From Syntrophomonadaceae bacterium (GTDB lineage Bacteria; Bacillota; Syntrophomonadia; Syntrophomonadales; Syntrophomonadaceae): a DNA stretch of 42,788 nt. Numbering within the stretch: position 1 is the stretch's first letter; every line of letters begins with the position of its first letter. This document shows positions 1-9,291 of this stretch, in pieces. The DNA lies in NCBI GenBank assembly GCA_012518685.1, contig JAAYRQ010000001.1, positions 1 to 42,788 of the forward strand, given 5' to 3'. The position numbers and the translations under genes are program-made. The notes under the pieces were generated by a model. It ran no database searches and was not told the origin of the DNA. It saw only the letters and a list, made by a program, of their open reading frames with translations.

Positions 1-20
1 TCTTAATTAAAAATTCAAAG

Positions 21-2084
21 TTAGGCTTTGGTATATTTACATTCACCATTTTGACATATTGCAAAAGGCTCTTGCCCTTTTACGGATTTTTCAACCATAG
101 CATCGCCACATTCAGGACACTTCTGTCCAGTAGGCTTATTCCAAGTTTTAAAATCACAATCAGGGTATTTACTACATCCATAAAACTTTCGACCTTTTTT
201 GCTTTTAAGTGCAACTATTTCACTGCCACATTCAGGACACTTGACCCCTATTTCTTCATTAATGGCTTCAGTATGCCTACAATCAGGAAAACCAGAACAA
301 GCCATAAATTTACCAAAACGGCCATATTTAATTAGCATGGGCTTGCCACAGTCAGGGCAATCCTTACCTGCTTCTTCGTCTTTTATCTCAATTTTTTCAA
401 TTAATTCACTGGCCTTATCTAATTCTACTTTAAAGGGTAGGTAAAAATCACTTATTACTTGTTTCCATTCTAATTGTCCTTCTGCAATTAAATCCAAGTC
501 TTCTTCCATTTTAGCCGTAAAATCAATGTCAATAACATCAGAGAAATTTTCTTTTAACAAATCAACTACAATAAAGCCTAGTTCAGTAGGAACAAATTGT
601 TTATTTTGTCTTTCCACATAATACCTTTTTAAAATAGTGTCTATTATTGGTGCATAGGTACTGGGACGACCAATGTTTTTTTCTTCCAAAGTTTTAATCA
701 AGCTCGCCTCCGTAAAACGCGGTGGGGGCTGTGTAAAATGCTGTTCAGGTTTTAGTTCTACTAGTTTCAATTTGTCTTGAACCTTGATGTCAGGGATAGG
801 ATTTTTTACCTCATCTTCCTCATTATCACTATATACCTTTTTATAACCTAAAAACTTAATTTGTGAAGAACTTGCTCTTAGACCATAATCACCAGCTTCT
901 ATTTCTACTGAGATGGTATCAAAAGTAGCGGCTTTCATTTGGCTGGCTACAAATCTTTCCCATATTAATTTATATAATCTAAACTGATCCCTAGTAAGAT
1001 ATTCCTTAATACTGTCTGGTGTCCTAGCTACCGAAGTGGGCCGAATGGCTTCATGAGCGTCCTGTGATGATTTATTAGTTTTATAAATATTAGGGGATTT
1101 AGGGGCATATTCATTGCCATAAGTTTCTTTTATAAAATCTAGGGTCTCTATGCTAGCAGTATCAGCAACCCTTACCGAGTCTGTACGCAAATAAGTAATA
1201 AGACCTATTGTTCCAGTCTTCCCTATTTCTAAACCTTCATATAATTCCTGGGCCACCCTCATAGTACGCTGGGAATAGAAATTAAGCCTTTTAGATGCTT
1301 CTTGCTGCAAAGTACTAGTTATGAAAGGTGGGTTAGGTCTTTTCTGCTTAGTTCTTTTATCTATTTTATTAACTATATAATTAGCTTTATTTAAATTATC
1401 CATAATTTCGTTTTTTTCAGCTTCATTATTAATAGTAATTTTTTTACCCTTAAAATTAGCCACCCTAGCTATAAAATCTTGTTTTTTAGCATTAAGTATA
1501 GCCTCTATGCTCCAATATTCTTGGGGCACAAAATTATTAATCTCCTCTTCCCTTTCACAAATCAACCTCATAGCTACGGATTGCACTCTACCTGCACTTA
1601 GGCCTTTGCGAACCTTAGCCCATAATAAAGGACTAAGATTATATCCTACTAGACGATCTAAAACCCTTCTAGCCTGCTGGGCGTTTACCTTATCCATATC
1701 AATAGGCCGGGAATTTTTAATAGCTCCCTTTACCGCCTCTTTAGTTATTTCATTAAATTCAATCCGGCAAGCAGAGTTAGGTTCTATTTTTATAGCATTT
1801 TGTAAATGCCAAGCGATAGCCTCCCCTTCCCTATCTGGGTCAGTGGCTAATAAGATTTTTTTAGCCTTAGCTGCATCGTCTTTTATTTCTTTTAAGATAT
1901 CACCCTTACCTCTAATAGTAATGTACTGGGGTTCAAAATTGTTTTCCACATCAATACCTAACTTACTTTTAGGTAAATCCTTTACATGTCCTACCGAGGC
2001 CTTAATTTTATAATTTTTACCCAAAAACTTATTTAGTGTTTTAGCTTTAGCTGCAGATTCAACTATCACTAAAGTATAAGACAC
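21..2084 (-). CDS. topA: DNA topoisomerase I, with C-terminal zinc-ribbon repeats
   Basis: Toprim start (TLVIVESAAKAKTL), active-site region GLITYLRTDS, three C-terminal Cys4 motifs (CPDCGKPM, CPECGSEI, CPECGDAM). GTG start preceded by GAGGTG. Confidence 0.97.
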   Translation of the reverse strand: MSYTLVIVESAAKAKTLNKFLGKNYKIKASVGHVKDLPKSKLGIDVENNFEPQYITIRGKGDILKEIKDDAAKAKKILLATDPDREGEAIAWHLQNAIKIEPNSACRIEFNEITKEAVKGAIKNSRPIDMDKVNAQQARRVLDRLVGYNLSPLLWAKVRKGLSAGRVQSVAMRLICEREEEINNFVPQEYWSIEAILNAKKQDFIARVANFKGKKITINNEAEKNEIMDNLNKANYIVNKIDKRTKQKRPNPPFITSTLQQEASKRLNFYSQRTMRVAQELYEGLEIGKTGTIGLITYLRTDSVRVADTASIETLDFIKETYGNEYAPKSPNIYKTNKSSQDAHEAIRPTSVARTPDSIKEYLTRDQFRLYKLIWERFVASQMKAATFDTISVEIEAGDYGLRASSSQIKFLGYKKVYSDNEEDEVKNPIPDIKVQDKLKLVELKPEQHFTQPPPRFTEASLIKTLEEKNIGRPSTYAPIIDTILKRYYVERQNKQFVPTELGFIVVDLLKENFSDVIDIDFTAKMEEDLDLIAEGQLEWKQVISDFYLPFKVELDKASELIEKIEIKDEEAGKDCPDCGKPMLIKYGRFGKFMACSGFPDCRHTEAINEEIGVKCPECGSEIVALKSKKGRKFYGCSKYPDCDFKTWNKPTGQKCPECGDAMVEKSVKGQEPFAICQNGECKYTKA

Positions 2085-2111
2085 AAAATCACCTCATTTT
2101 AAAAATTTACA

Positions 2112-3206
2112 TTAAGCATCGCTGACTTTAACATAGTAATTTCCTGGCATTGATTTAACTATTCCTTTAAATTCTAAATTAAGTAAAACCGCACTTAATT
2201 CGCCTACATTAAAAGAGATTTCATTAAGTATAATATCAAAGTGCACAGGTTCAAAATCTAATAATTTTAAAACCCTTTCTTCACCCTCATCGAAAAATGG
2301 TAACTCAGCTTGTTCCATTTCCTTAAGGCTTTTGCTCACTAGATGGGGATATTCCTCTAATATATCACCAAGAGAGCTTACAAGTTTGGCACCTTGTTTG
2401 ATTAAATTATTAGCCCCCTCACTACTTTTACTAGTAATGGGACCAGGCACGGCAAACACATCCCGTCCTTGTTCTAGGGCAAAATCAGCCGTAATTAATG
2501 CGCCACTTTTTGCCTTAGCCTCCACTACTACTACACCATAGCTTAAACCCGATATAATTCGATTCCTACGAGGAAAGTTGCCTGGTTCAGGAGGAACATT
2601 AGGAGGAAACTCCGATATTACTAAGCCTTCTTCACAAATTTTATTATACAAATCTGTATTATCCTTAGGGTAAATAAGGTTAATTCCGCTGCCTAAAACA
2701 GCTATAGTAGGCCCGTCAACATCTAAGGCCCCTTTATGGGCTCTAGTATCAATCCCCCTAGCCATACCACTAATAGTTACTATGTTATTAAGGGCTAGTT
2801 CTTGCCCGAACTGGAATGCCACCTTCTGACCATACATAGTAGCAGCCCTAGCACCTACAATAGCTATAGAATCTTGGTTCAAAAGGCTTATATCCCCTTT
2901 GCTATAAAGAAGATAAGGGGGATTATATATATTTCTTAGCTTATCGGGGTAAGCCTTTTCTTCTATGCTAATTACCTCTATCCTCTCATTAACTAAAAAA
3001 GACATATAGATATCGATATCAGAACGAAGTTTAATTATATCATCAGTAAGGTTAGGTGATAATAAAACTTTTTGCAACTCATTAGAGTTGGCAGCTAAGG
3101 CCCGTTCAAAACTTCCAAAATAACTTTTCAAGTTAAATAAGGATCTATTGCCAACCCCATTAACCGAATGTAGTGCACATAAACTAGCTTTTTCAATATA
3201 GTCCAT
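2112..3206 (-). CDS. dprA: DNA-processing protein DprA/Smf
   Basis: Rossmann-like DprA motifs: SIAIVGARAATMYG, SGMARGIDTRAHKGAL, GSGINLIYPKDN, SEFPPN..PGNFPRRNRIISGLS; C-terminal winged-helix region. Confidence 0.95.
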   Translation of the reverse strand: MDYIEKASLCALHSVNGVGNRSLFNLKSYFGSFERALAANSNELQKVLLSPNLTDDIIKLRSDIDIYMSFLVNERIEVISIEEKAYPDKLRNIYNPPYLLYSKGDISLLNQDSIAIVGARAATMYGQKVAFQFGQELALNNIVTISGMARGIDTRAHKGALDVDGPTIAVLGSGINLIYPKDNTDLYNKICEEGLVISEFPPNVPPEPGNFPRRNRIISGLSYGVVVVEAKAKSGALITADFALEQGRDVFAVPGPITSKSSEGANNLIKQGAKLVSSLGDILEEYPHLVSKSLKEMEQAELPFFDEGEERVLKLLDFEPVHFDIILNEISFNVGELSAVLLNLEFKGIVKSMPGNYYVKVSDA

Positions 3207-3388
3207 AAATTACTCCCCAAAATACTGGCAACTAAAATTTAAAAAATATTAAAAAACTGCCAACTAATCTATGCAAATTGATAACATATATATTTTAATT
3301 AAGCAAGGAGATTAATAGAGTTTTATGTCAAAAAGCCTTAAATAATATAAATAACATTGTTTTACACCATAAAAATAATTCATTTGGG

Positions 3389-3417
3389 CAATATAAAAAC
3401 AAGCCAAAATCATCCTA
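3389..3417 (+). promoter_or_regulatory. Candidate forespore (SigG/SigF-like) promoter for the 3437 ORF
   Basis: CAATA - 17 nt - CATCCTA; the -10 fits CATNNTA exactly and the -35 is one base off GHATR. Just upstream of an AGGAGG RBS. Confidence 0.4.
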
Positions 3418-3436
3418 ACAAATAGGAGGTATTATA

Positions 3437-3607
3437 ATGAAAAATCGTTATTTTGAACCTATTAATTATCTTAGTGGTAAGGTAAGAGTACCCCTAAAAC
3501 TAGAAGATTTAAAAGATGAGCAAGTATATGAAGAAATGTGGTTAGACAATGATAATAAAGAGGAGGATATAGAGCAACTAATAGATCAAAACCGCATTCA
3601 TTCCTAA
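3437..3607 (+). CDS. Small acidic 56-aa protein (MKNRYFEPINYLSGKVRVPLKLEDLKDEQVYEEMWLDNDNKEEDIEQLIDQNRIHS), unknown function
   Basis: Manually translated; too short for the ORF track. Strong RBS (AATAGGAGGTATTATAATG), ATG start, strong terminator right after the stop. Confidence 0.7.
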   Translation: MKNRYFEPINYLSGKVRVPLKLEDLKDEQVYEEMWLDNDNKEEDIEQLIDQNRIHS

Positions 3608-3610
3608 TTG

Positions 3611-3636
3611 AAAAAGGGGGTTTCCCCCCTTTTTTA
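3611..3636. terminator. Bidirectional rho-independent terminator between the small + ORF and the sigG region
   Basis: AAAAAGGGGG / CCCCCTTTTTT inverted repeat with short loop and flanking A/T tracts. Confidence 0.8.
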
Positions 3637-3663
3637 ATTAATGATTAATTAAATTACTTTAGC

Positions 3664-3801
3664 TTACCTGCTAGTTAAGATAATTTGAATTAGATTATCT
3701 TTAGTAAAAGCAGGTTCCACAGATAACAAATCAATCGTTATAGGAATTAATAAAGTTAAAACTATAGTAGTTAGAATAATTATAACCATATTCTTAGGCA
3801 T
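3664..3801 (-). CDS. Small 45-aa single-TM protein (MPKNMVIIILTTIVLTLLIPITIDLLSVEPAFTKDNLIQIILTSR), unknown function
   Basis: Manual translation; RBS AGGAGGC upstream; hydrophobic segment; directly downstream of sigG on the same strand. Confidence 0.55.
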   Translation of the reverse strand: MPKNMVIIILTTIVLTLLIPITIDLLSVEPAFTKDNLIQIILTSR

Positions 3802-3823
3802 ACTAAAAGCCTCCTAGCCTAAT

Positions 3824-4591
3824 CTAGACATATTTCTTCAGTTGCTTTAAGGCTGCTTTTTCTAAGCGTGATACCTGGGCTTGAGATATTCCTATTTCAT
3901 CAGCTACTTCCATCTGAGTTCTACCATTAAAAAATCTTAAGGAAACAATATGTTTTTCCCTATCATTAAGTTTTTTCATAGCTTCCTTAATAGCTATTTC
4001 CTCTATCCATATATCACCACTATTATTATCATCACTGATTTGATCCATAACTAAAATGGGATCACCCCCATCATTATAAATAGGTTCAAATAATGATACA
4101 GGTTCTTGGATAGCATCTAAGGCGAAGACCACCTCTTCTCTAGGCACTTCTAATTCTTTGGCTATCTGAGAAACAGTAGGCTCAGTAGAATTATCAGCGA
4201 TTAATTTCTCTCTAACCTGCAAGGCCTTATAGGCAATATCCCTTAATGACCTAGAAACCCTAACCGAATTGTTATCTCGCAAATACCGCCTTATTTCCCC
4301 GATAATCATAGGTACTGCATAAGTAGAAAAACGCACATTTTGACCTAAGTCAAAATTATCAATCGCCTTAATTAAACCTATACATCCTACTTGGAATAAG
4401 TCATCTAAATATTCTCCCCTATTATTAAACCTTTGTATTACACTTAAGACTAATCTAAGATTACCATTAATTAATTTTTCCCTAGCCTCAATTTCTCCAG
4501 CTTGCATAACTTTGAAGAGGTTCTTCATTTCTTCATTTTTTAGTACTGGTAATTTAGAAGTATTTACACCACATATTTCTACCTTATTTAT
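3824..4591 (-). CDS. sigG: RNA polymerase sporulation sigma factor SigG, likely initiating at ATA (4589-4591)
   Basis: Family-diagnostic NLRLVLSVIQRFNNRGEYLDDLFQVGCIGLIKAIDNFDL and ISQAQVSRLEKAALKQL. The conserved N-terminus NKVEICGVNTSKLPVLKNEE is encoded upstream of the ORF-track ATG (4526-4528) with no ATG/GTG/TTG/CTG available before the in-frame stop at 4607-4609. Confidence 0.93.
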   Translation of the reverse strand: MNKVEICGVNTSKLPVLKNEEMKNLFKVMQAGEIEAREKLINGNLRLVLSVIQRFNNRGEYLDDLFQVGCIGLIKAIDNFDLGQNVRFSTYAVPMIIGEIRRYLRDNNSVRVSRSLRDIAYKALQVREKLIADNSTEPTVSQIAKELEVPREEVVFALDAIQEPVSLFEPIYNDGGDPILVMDQISDDNNSGDIWIEEIAIKEAMKKLNDREKHIVSLRFFNGRTQMEVADEIGISQAQVSRLEKAALKQLKKYV

Positions 4592-4700
4592 TCGTACCGC
4601 ACCCCTTCATCTATTTAATTGTTTAATAAAATTATTCACCTTAAGTAAGGATATTATTCAGACTTGTACTCAAAATTATTAATGATGAAATTTTGACAAA

Positions 4701-4732
4701 ATAAAAAGCTTATACTTTTTAAAAGCATAAGC
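4701..4732 (-). terminator. Rho-independent terminator downstream of sigE
   Basis: Minus strand GCTTATGCTTT..AAAGTATAAGC stem followed by TTTTTATTTT. Confidence 0.75.
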
Positions 4733-4748
4733 ATTAAAAAATTTAGGG

Positions 4749-5483
4749 CTATTCTATTTTCTTAATTTCCCTTTGCAGTCTTTTTAAAATTCTTTTTTCT
4801 AGCCTTGATATATATGATTGTGAAATACCCAAAATATCAGCGACCTCTTTTTGGGTTTTTTCTTCTTCTCCAGTTAAGCCAAAACGCAATTTAATAATAG
4901 TTTTTTCTCGACCATTTAACTTATGCATAGCTTGCCATAGTAAGCCTTTCTCTACTTCACCTTCAATTTCTTTATATATCATGTCATTTTCCGTACCTAA
5001 AACATCTGATAATAGTAGTTCATTTCCATCCCAATCAACATTTAAAGGTTCATCTAAAGATACTTCACCACGATTTTTTAAGTTTCTTCTCAAATACATT
5101 AAAATTTCATTTTCGATACATCTAGAAGCATAAGTGGCTAATTTAATATTCTTTTTCGGTTGAAAGGTATTGACAGCCTTAATAAGTCCTATAGTGCCTA
5201 TGGAAATTAAATCTTCGATATTAATACCTGTATTCTCAAACTTTTTGGCAATATATACAACCAATCTCAAATTGTGTTCGATTAGAGTCGCCTTTACCGC
5301 CAAATCACCTGCATCTAATTTACTTATAAGATCAATTTCTTCATTATCCTTTAAAGGTGGTGGTAAAACTTCAGTCGAGCCTATATAGTGTATGTACTGA
5401 ATATGCTTTTTTCGCAAATACCAACTTAAAACACTAAGTCGATAAAAATTAATCTTTTCTCGTAAATTTAAACCCAATATCAT
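4749..5483 (-). CDS. sigE: RNA polymerase sporulation sigma factor SigE, with N-terminal pro-sequence
   Basis: [68 protein letters not shown]; preceded by spoIIGA. Confidence 0.97.
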   Translation of the reverse strand: MILGLNLREKINFYRLSVLSWYLRKKHIQYIHYIGSTEVLPPPLKDNEEIDLISKLDAGDLAVKATLIEHNLRLVVYIAKKFENTGINIEDLISIGTIGLIKAVNTFQPKKNIKLATYASRCIENEILMYLRRNLKNRGEVSLDEPLNVDWDGNELLLSDVLGTENDMIYKEIEGEVEKGLLWQAMHKLNGREKTIIKLRFGLTGEEEKTQKEVADILGISQSYISRLEKRILKRLQREIKKIE

Positions 5484-5489
5484 AACCCC

Positions 5490-6368
5490 CTAATTAAAAT
5501 TTAATATTTTAGATGGAATAAGCATTTCATAATCCCCGTCATAACTTAATCTATCTAAATATATGGCGACAGTTAAATTTTTATGTATAATTAACTTTTT
5601 TATTGTATTAATTAAAACTTCATCTGCCCTTATTCCTATAAGTAATCCATTTCTTTTACCAATAGAAGAAAAAGGAATTAATCTTAACCTGCTCGACCAT
5701 GTAGATTCTGTAAGTCGGCTTAGTAATTCATCTTCACTAGAACTATTTTCAAAAATCCTTCTCATATCTTCAGGTAAACAATTCTTAACAAGTTGGTATT
5801 CAGCTACCACAACAGGCTTATTAGTTAAGGGGTCTAATAAGCTATTACCCGTATCCAAAAAACCTGACCCTTCACATGAAAATTCCGCAAAACTAAGCTT
5901 AACTTGATATTTTAATAAATTAGGCAAGAATTTCTTTTCCCAAAATCTTTGGGCATAGATACCTAGCAAAATAATGCTAAATAGCCCACCTAGTAAACAT
6001 AAATAAGAAAAAGTATAAAAATATTGATTAGTTTCATATAAAAAAGAAAGGCCTACTGTTATCCCCGCCACCAAGAAACTAATACCATAAAAATACATTA
6101 TCATTTGCAAAAACTTCTCGAACTTAGTTAAATTAAATGCTATTCCTAACATTAAAAAGGAAAACAGCAATTTCATAAAAAGTCCATACCAAAACAGACT
6201 ACAAAATAGAAAGCCTACGGCGTATATGGCTCCAGCCAAAGCCGCTATAACTAAACGAGGATAAGATAAATTAACTCTGGCTAATTTGCCAGTAGTCCAT
6301 AAGATAGAAAAATCTATGATTAAATTTACCACAAAGGTTATATCAGCATAAACCACATAAGTTTCCAC
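5490..6368 (-). CDS. spoIIGA: Sigma-E processing peptidase SpoIIGA
   Basis: Multi-TM N-terminus, aspartyl-protease-like GFLDTGNSLLDPLTNKPVVV motif, location directly upstream of sigE. GTG start. Confidence 0.96.
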   Translation of the reverse strand: METYVVYADITFVVNLIIDFSILWTTGKLARVNLSYPRLVIAALAGAIYAVGFLFCSLFWYGLFMKLLFSFLMLGIAFNLTKFEKFLQMIMYFYGISFLVAGITVGLSFLYETNQYFYTFSYLCLLGGLFSIILLGIYAQRFWEKKFLPNLLKYQVKLSFAEFSCEGSGFLDTGNSLLDPLTNKPVVVAEYQLVKNCLPEDMRRIFENSSSEDELLSRLTESTWSSRLRLIPFSSIGKRNGLLIGIRADEVLINTIKKLIIHKNLTVAIYLDRLSYDGDYEMLIPSKILNFN

Positions 6369-6494
6369 TTAATCACCTTTTTACTTTAATTACTTTACCC
6401 ATAAACGGCAATGCAAATTTGTAGTCACTATCGTCTCCCATATTGTACCAAAAGCTGCTTGCACAATTTGTAACAAACAGTAATTAAAAAAATA

Positions 6495-6524
6495 AAAAAA
6501 TCGGCATTTTAATACCGATTTTTT
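6495..6524 (-). terminator. Rho-independent terminator downstream of ftsZ
   Basis: AAAAAATCGG ... CCGATTTTTT inverted repeat just past the ftsZ stop. Confidence 0.75.
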
Positions 6525-6552
6525 AAAAGTATGCTAATTTATTTATGAAAGT

Positions 6553-7629
6553 TTAATTGGGTTGCTTCCTTCTTAAAAAGGGGGGAATCTCCAAATCACT
6601 TTTATCTATTAATGAGGAAGGTGTATCAACAGTAGGCCTAGGTCTAGAAGTTTCAGAAGCCATTTGCAAACGGGGAGTATTAAAGCCAGTTGCTATGACT
6701 GTAACCCTTACTTCATCTTCGATAGAATCATCTATATTAGCCCCGAAAATAATATTTGCTTCCACATCAGCAGCTTGATGAATAATTTCAGCTGCTTCGT
6801 TAATTTCAAATAAGGTTAAATCACTGCCGCCACTAATGTTAAAGAGTACCCCCTTGGCTCCTTCAATAGAAGTTTCTAACAAAGGACTAGAAATAGCCAG
6901 CCTAGCAGCTTCTGCCGCCCTATTTTCACCTGTTGCTTTTCCTATCCCCATTAAAGCAGAACCAGTATTTTGCATAACTGTCTGCACATCAGCAAAATCA
7001 CAATTAATTACCCCAGGTACAGCAATCAAGTCGGATATGCCTTGCACCCCTTGGCGTAAAATATCATCTGCAATTTTAAAGGCATCATTAAAAGCCGTAT
7101 GCTTGTCAACTACTTGCAGTAATCTATCATTAGGAATAGTAATCAAACTATCTACTTCTTGTCTTAAAGCTTCTGTACCCTTTTCTGCTTGGGCTGTTCT
7201 TTTACGGCCCTCAAATGTAAAAGGCTTAGTGACTACGCCTACTGTTAAGGCCCCTAATTCTTTGGCTATTTTGGCAATTATAGGAGCCCCACCTGTACCA
7301 GTTCCGCCCCCCATACCCGCGGTAACAAAAACCATATCAGCACCAGCCAAAGCCTTTTTAATATCGTCTTCATTTTCCTCTGCCGCCTTTTTGCCTATTT
7401 CAGGGTCAGCACCAGCACCCAACCCTTTGGTAAGTTTCTCACCAGTCTGAATTTTCTTATCGGCTTTTGAAAGATACAAGGCTTGGGCATCAGTATTTAC
7501 GGCAATAAACTCTACCCCTTTTAGGCCTGCCTCTATCATACGGTTTATAGCATTATTACCCCCACCGCCAACTCCGATAACCTTAATATTTGCAAACTGT
7601 TGCATTTCTACATCAAAATCTAAGGACAT
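6553..7629 (-). CDS. ftsZ: Cell division protein FtsZ
   Basis: [29 protein letters not shown] tubulin signature, [36 protein letters not shown]. Confidence 0.99.
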   Translation of the reverse strand: MSLDFDVEMQQFANIKVIGVGGGGNNAINRMIEAGLKGVEFIAVNTDAQALYLSKADKKIQTGEKLTKGLGAGADPEIGKKAAEENEDDIKKALAGADMVFVTAGMGGGTGTGGAPIIAKIAKELGALTVGVVTKPFTFEGRKRTAQAEKGTEALRQEVDSLITIPNDRLLQVVDKHTAFNDAFKIADDILRQGVQGISDLIAVPGVINCDFADVQTVMQNTGSALMGIGKATGENRAAEAARLAISSPLLETSIEGAKGVLFNISGGSDLTLFEINEAAEIIHQAADVEANIIFGANIDDSIEDEVRVTVIATGFNTPRLQMASETSRPRPTVDTPSSLIDKSDLEIPPFLRRKQPN

Positions 7630-7647
7630 TTGCCGACCTCCTCTGCC

Positions 7648-8874
7648 TTAACTAAATAAATCTCTAAAAAAATAAGAAATTCTATCAACTATTTTCGATA
7701 CCCCTTTAACCTCTTGGTATGATATATCGATAAATTTAGCACTACATTTTAATGCCCCCAGAACATTAGCATACTGGGGATCCCTAAATTCATTAGATAG
7801 GTTTAAAATCTTATCTGGCAAACCTAATCTAACAGGGATATTAAGATATTCTTCTATGACATTTATTATACCATCTAAGTGTGCACCACCACCAGTTAAT
7901 ACTATTCCACCTGGCATTTTGCCTATACAGCCGAATCTTTCCATTTCTAAAAAAACCAATTCTAAAATTTCATATACTCTAGCTGCAATAATTTCGGCTA
8001 TAGTTATGGTAGCCACTTCTTTAGTATCTGTACCTTGAATATTATGTATAGTAACTATTTCATCTTCCTTAGCTAAATTAACATCAGCTAGACCATACTC
8101 TTCCTTAATCCTAGCGGCCTCTTGCATGGATGTTTTTAATACAATAGCCAAATCTTTAGTAATATAGTCACCGCCTATGGGCAATACAGAAGTATGTAGT
8201 AGGGAACCTTTTTCAAAAAAACTAATATTAGTGGTCCCTCCCCCAAGATTTAATAAGACTATGCCCATTTCCTTTTCTACAGGGAACAAGACAACCTCTG
8301 CTGCTAATAGCGGATTATAACAAGCTTTAATTACTGGCAAGTTTATCTTTTGGGTACTTCTATACAAATTTTGTATAGCTGCAGTAGGCGAAATAATAAC
8401 AGCTATTTCTACCTCTAATCTACTCCCAGCCATACCAATTGGGTCTTTTACACCATCATAGCTATCAATAATATACTGTCTTTCAATTATTTGAATAATA
8501 GACTTATCTGGTGAAAGAGCAATATTCTGGGCTGATTGCAAGACCCTTTCCTTATCACCTATACCTATTTCATTCCCCTGATTACCTACCGCTACAATAG
8601 CATGATTATTAATAGAAACAATATTACTACCAGCAAAACCAATAATCGCCGCATAAGAAGTAATACCAGTTAGGCTCTCTAATTGGATTAAAGCCTCATC
8701 AATCGATTTAGCGGTACTATCAATATCAATAATATTACCTTTTCTTAGCCCATTTGCTGGTACCTTGACTATACCCAGAACATTAATAGTCCCATCAGAA
8801 AAAACCTGGGCGACACCAGCCTTTATAAAATTAGTACCTATATCAATACCTACTGTGATATTTCTTTTTTTAAT
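7648..8874 (-). CDS. ftsA: Cell division protein FtsA, likely initiating at ATT (8872-8874)
   Basis: ORF track starts at an internal TTG (8539-8541), but manual translation continues upstream through (I/M)KKRNITVGIDIGTNFIKAGVAQVFSDGTINVLGIVKVPANGLRKGNIIDIDSTAKSIDEAL..., the canonical FtsA N-terminus. RBS AAAGGAG sits 9 nt before the ATT. Confidence 0.94.
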   Translation of the reverse strand: MKKRNITVGIDIGTNFIKAGVAQVFSDGTINVLGIVKVPANGLRKGNIIDIDSTAKSIDEALIQLESLTGITSYAAIIGFAGSNIVSINNHAIVAVGNQGNEIGIGDKERVLQSAQNIALSPDKSIIQIIERQYIIDSYDGVKDPIGMAGSRLEVEIAVIISPTAAIQNLYRSTQKINLPVIKACYNPLLAAEVVLFPVEKEMGIVLLNLGGGTTNISFFEKGSLLHTSVLPIGGDYITKDLAIVLKTSMQEAARIKEEYGLADVNLAKEDEIVTIHNIQGTDTKEVATITIAEIIAARVYEILELVFLEMERFGCIGKMPGGIVLTGGGAHLDGIINVIEEYLNIPVRLGLPDKILNLSNEFRDPQYANVLGALKCSAKFIDISYQEVKGVSKIVDRISYFFRDLFS

Positions 8875-8954
8875 ACCAACCTACTCCTTTAATAAACTTA
8901 TAATAAAAAATACCACAAAGCAGCTTATATTCCTTTATTTTGTTATTAAAATAT

Positions 8955-9290
8955 TTAGTATTTTTTCAATAGATATCGACGGATAATCCCTAAATTTTGG
9001 AAAATCCTCGCTCCAAATACTACTACCGCAGCTAAATATAACTCCACTCCTAATTTATCTCCCAAATAAGCTAGTCCTGCAGCAAGCAAAGTATTAGCCA
9101 CAAAACCAGTGGTAAATATAACATTATCAAAACCATCTTCCATATAGGCCCTAATCCCACCAAAAACAGAATCCAGAGCAGCCAATACTGCAATGGACAT
9201 ATATTTCGCAATCATGGCAGGCAATAGTATTGGCATTTGAAAACCAATAATTAAGCCGATTAATAAACAAAATAATACTAATAACCACAT
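8955..9290 (-). CDS. sbp: Small basic membrane protein of the dcw cluster (Sbp, DUF1290)
   Basis: Hydrophobic ~110 aa protein with ALDSVFGGIRAYMEDGFDNVIFTTGFVANTLLAAGLAYLGDKLGVELYLAAVVVFGARIFQNL; position between ylxW and ftsA. Confidence 0.9.
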   Translation of the reverse strand: MWLLVLFCLLIGLIIGFQMPILLPAMIAKYMSIAVLAALDSVFGGIRAYMEDGFDNVIFTTGFVANTLLAAGLAYLGDKLGVELYLAAVVVFGARIFQNLGIIRRYLLKKY

Positions 9291-9291
9291 A

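Noticed and set aside
1507-2013. 168-aa plus-strand ORF inside topA, and the many similar plus-strand ORFs in the track (e.g. 5563, 9476, 11052, 19558, 21535, 25784, 35302)
   Set aside because: All lie antisense to well-supported minus-strand genes with no recognisable domain or convincing RBS.
6836-7450. 204-aa plus-strand ORF inside ftsZ
   Set aside because: Antisense shadow of a highly conserved gene; low-complexity Ser/Ala/Pro-rich translation, no RBS.
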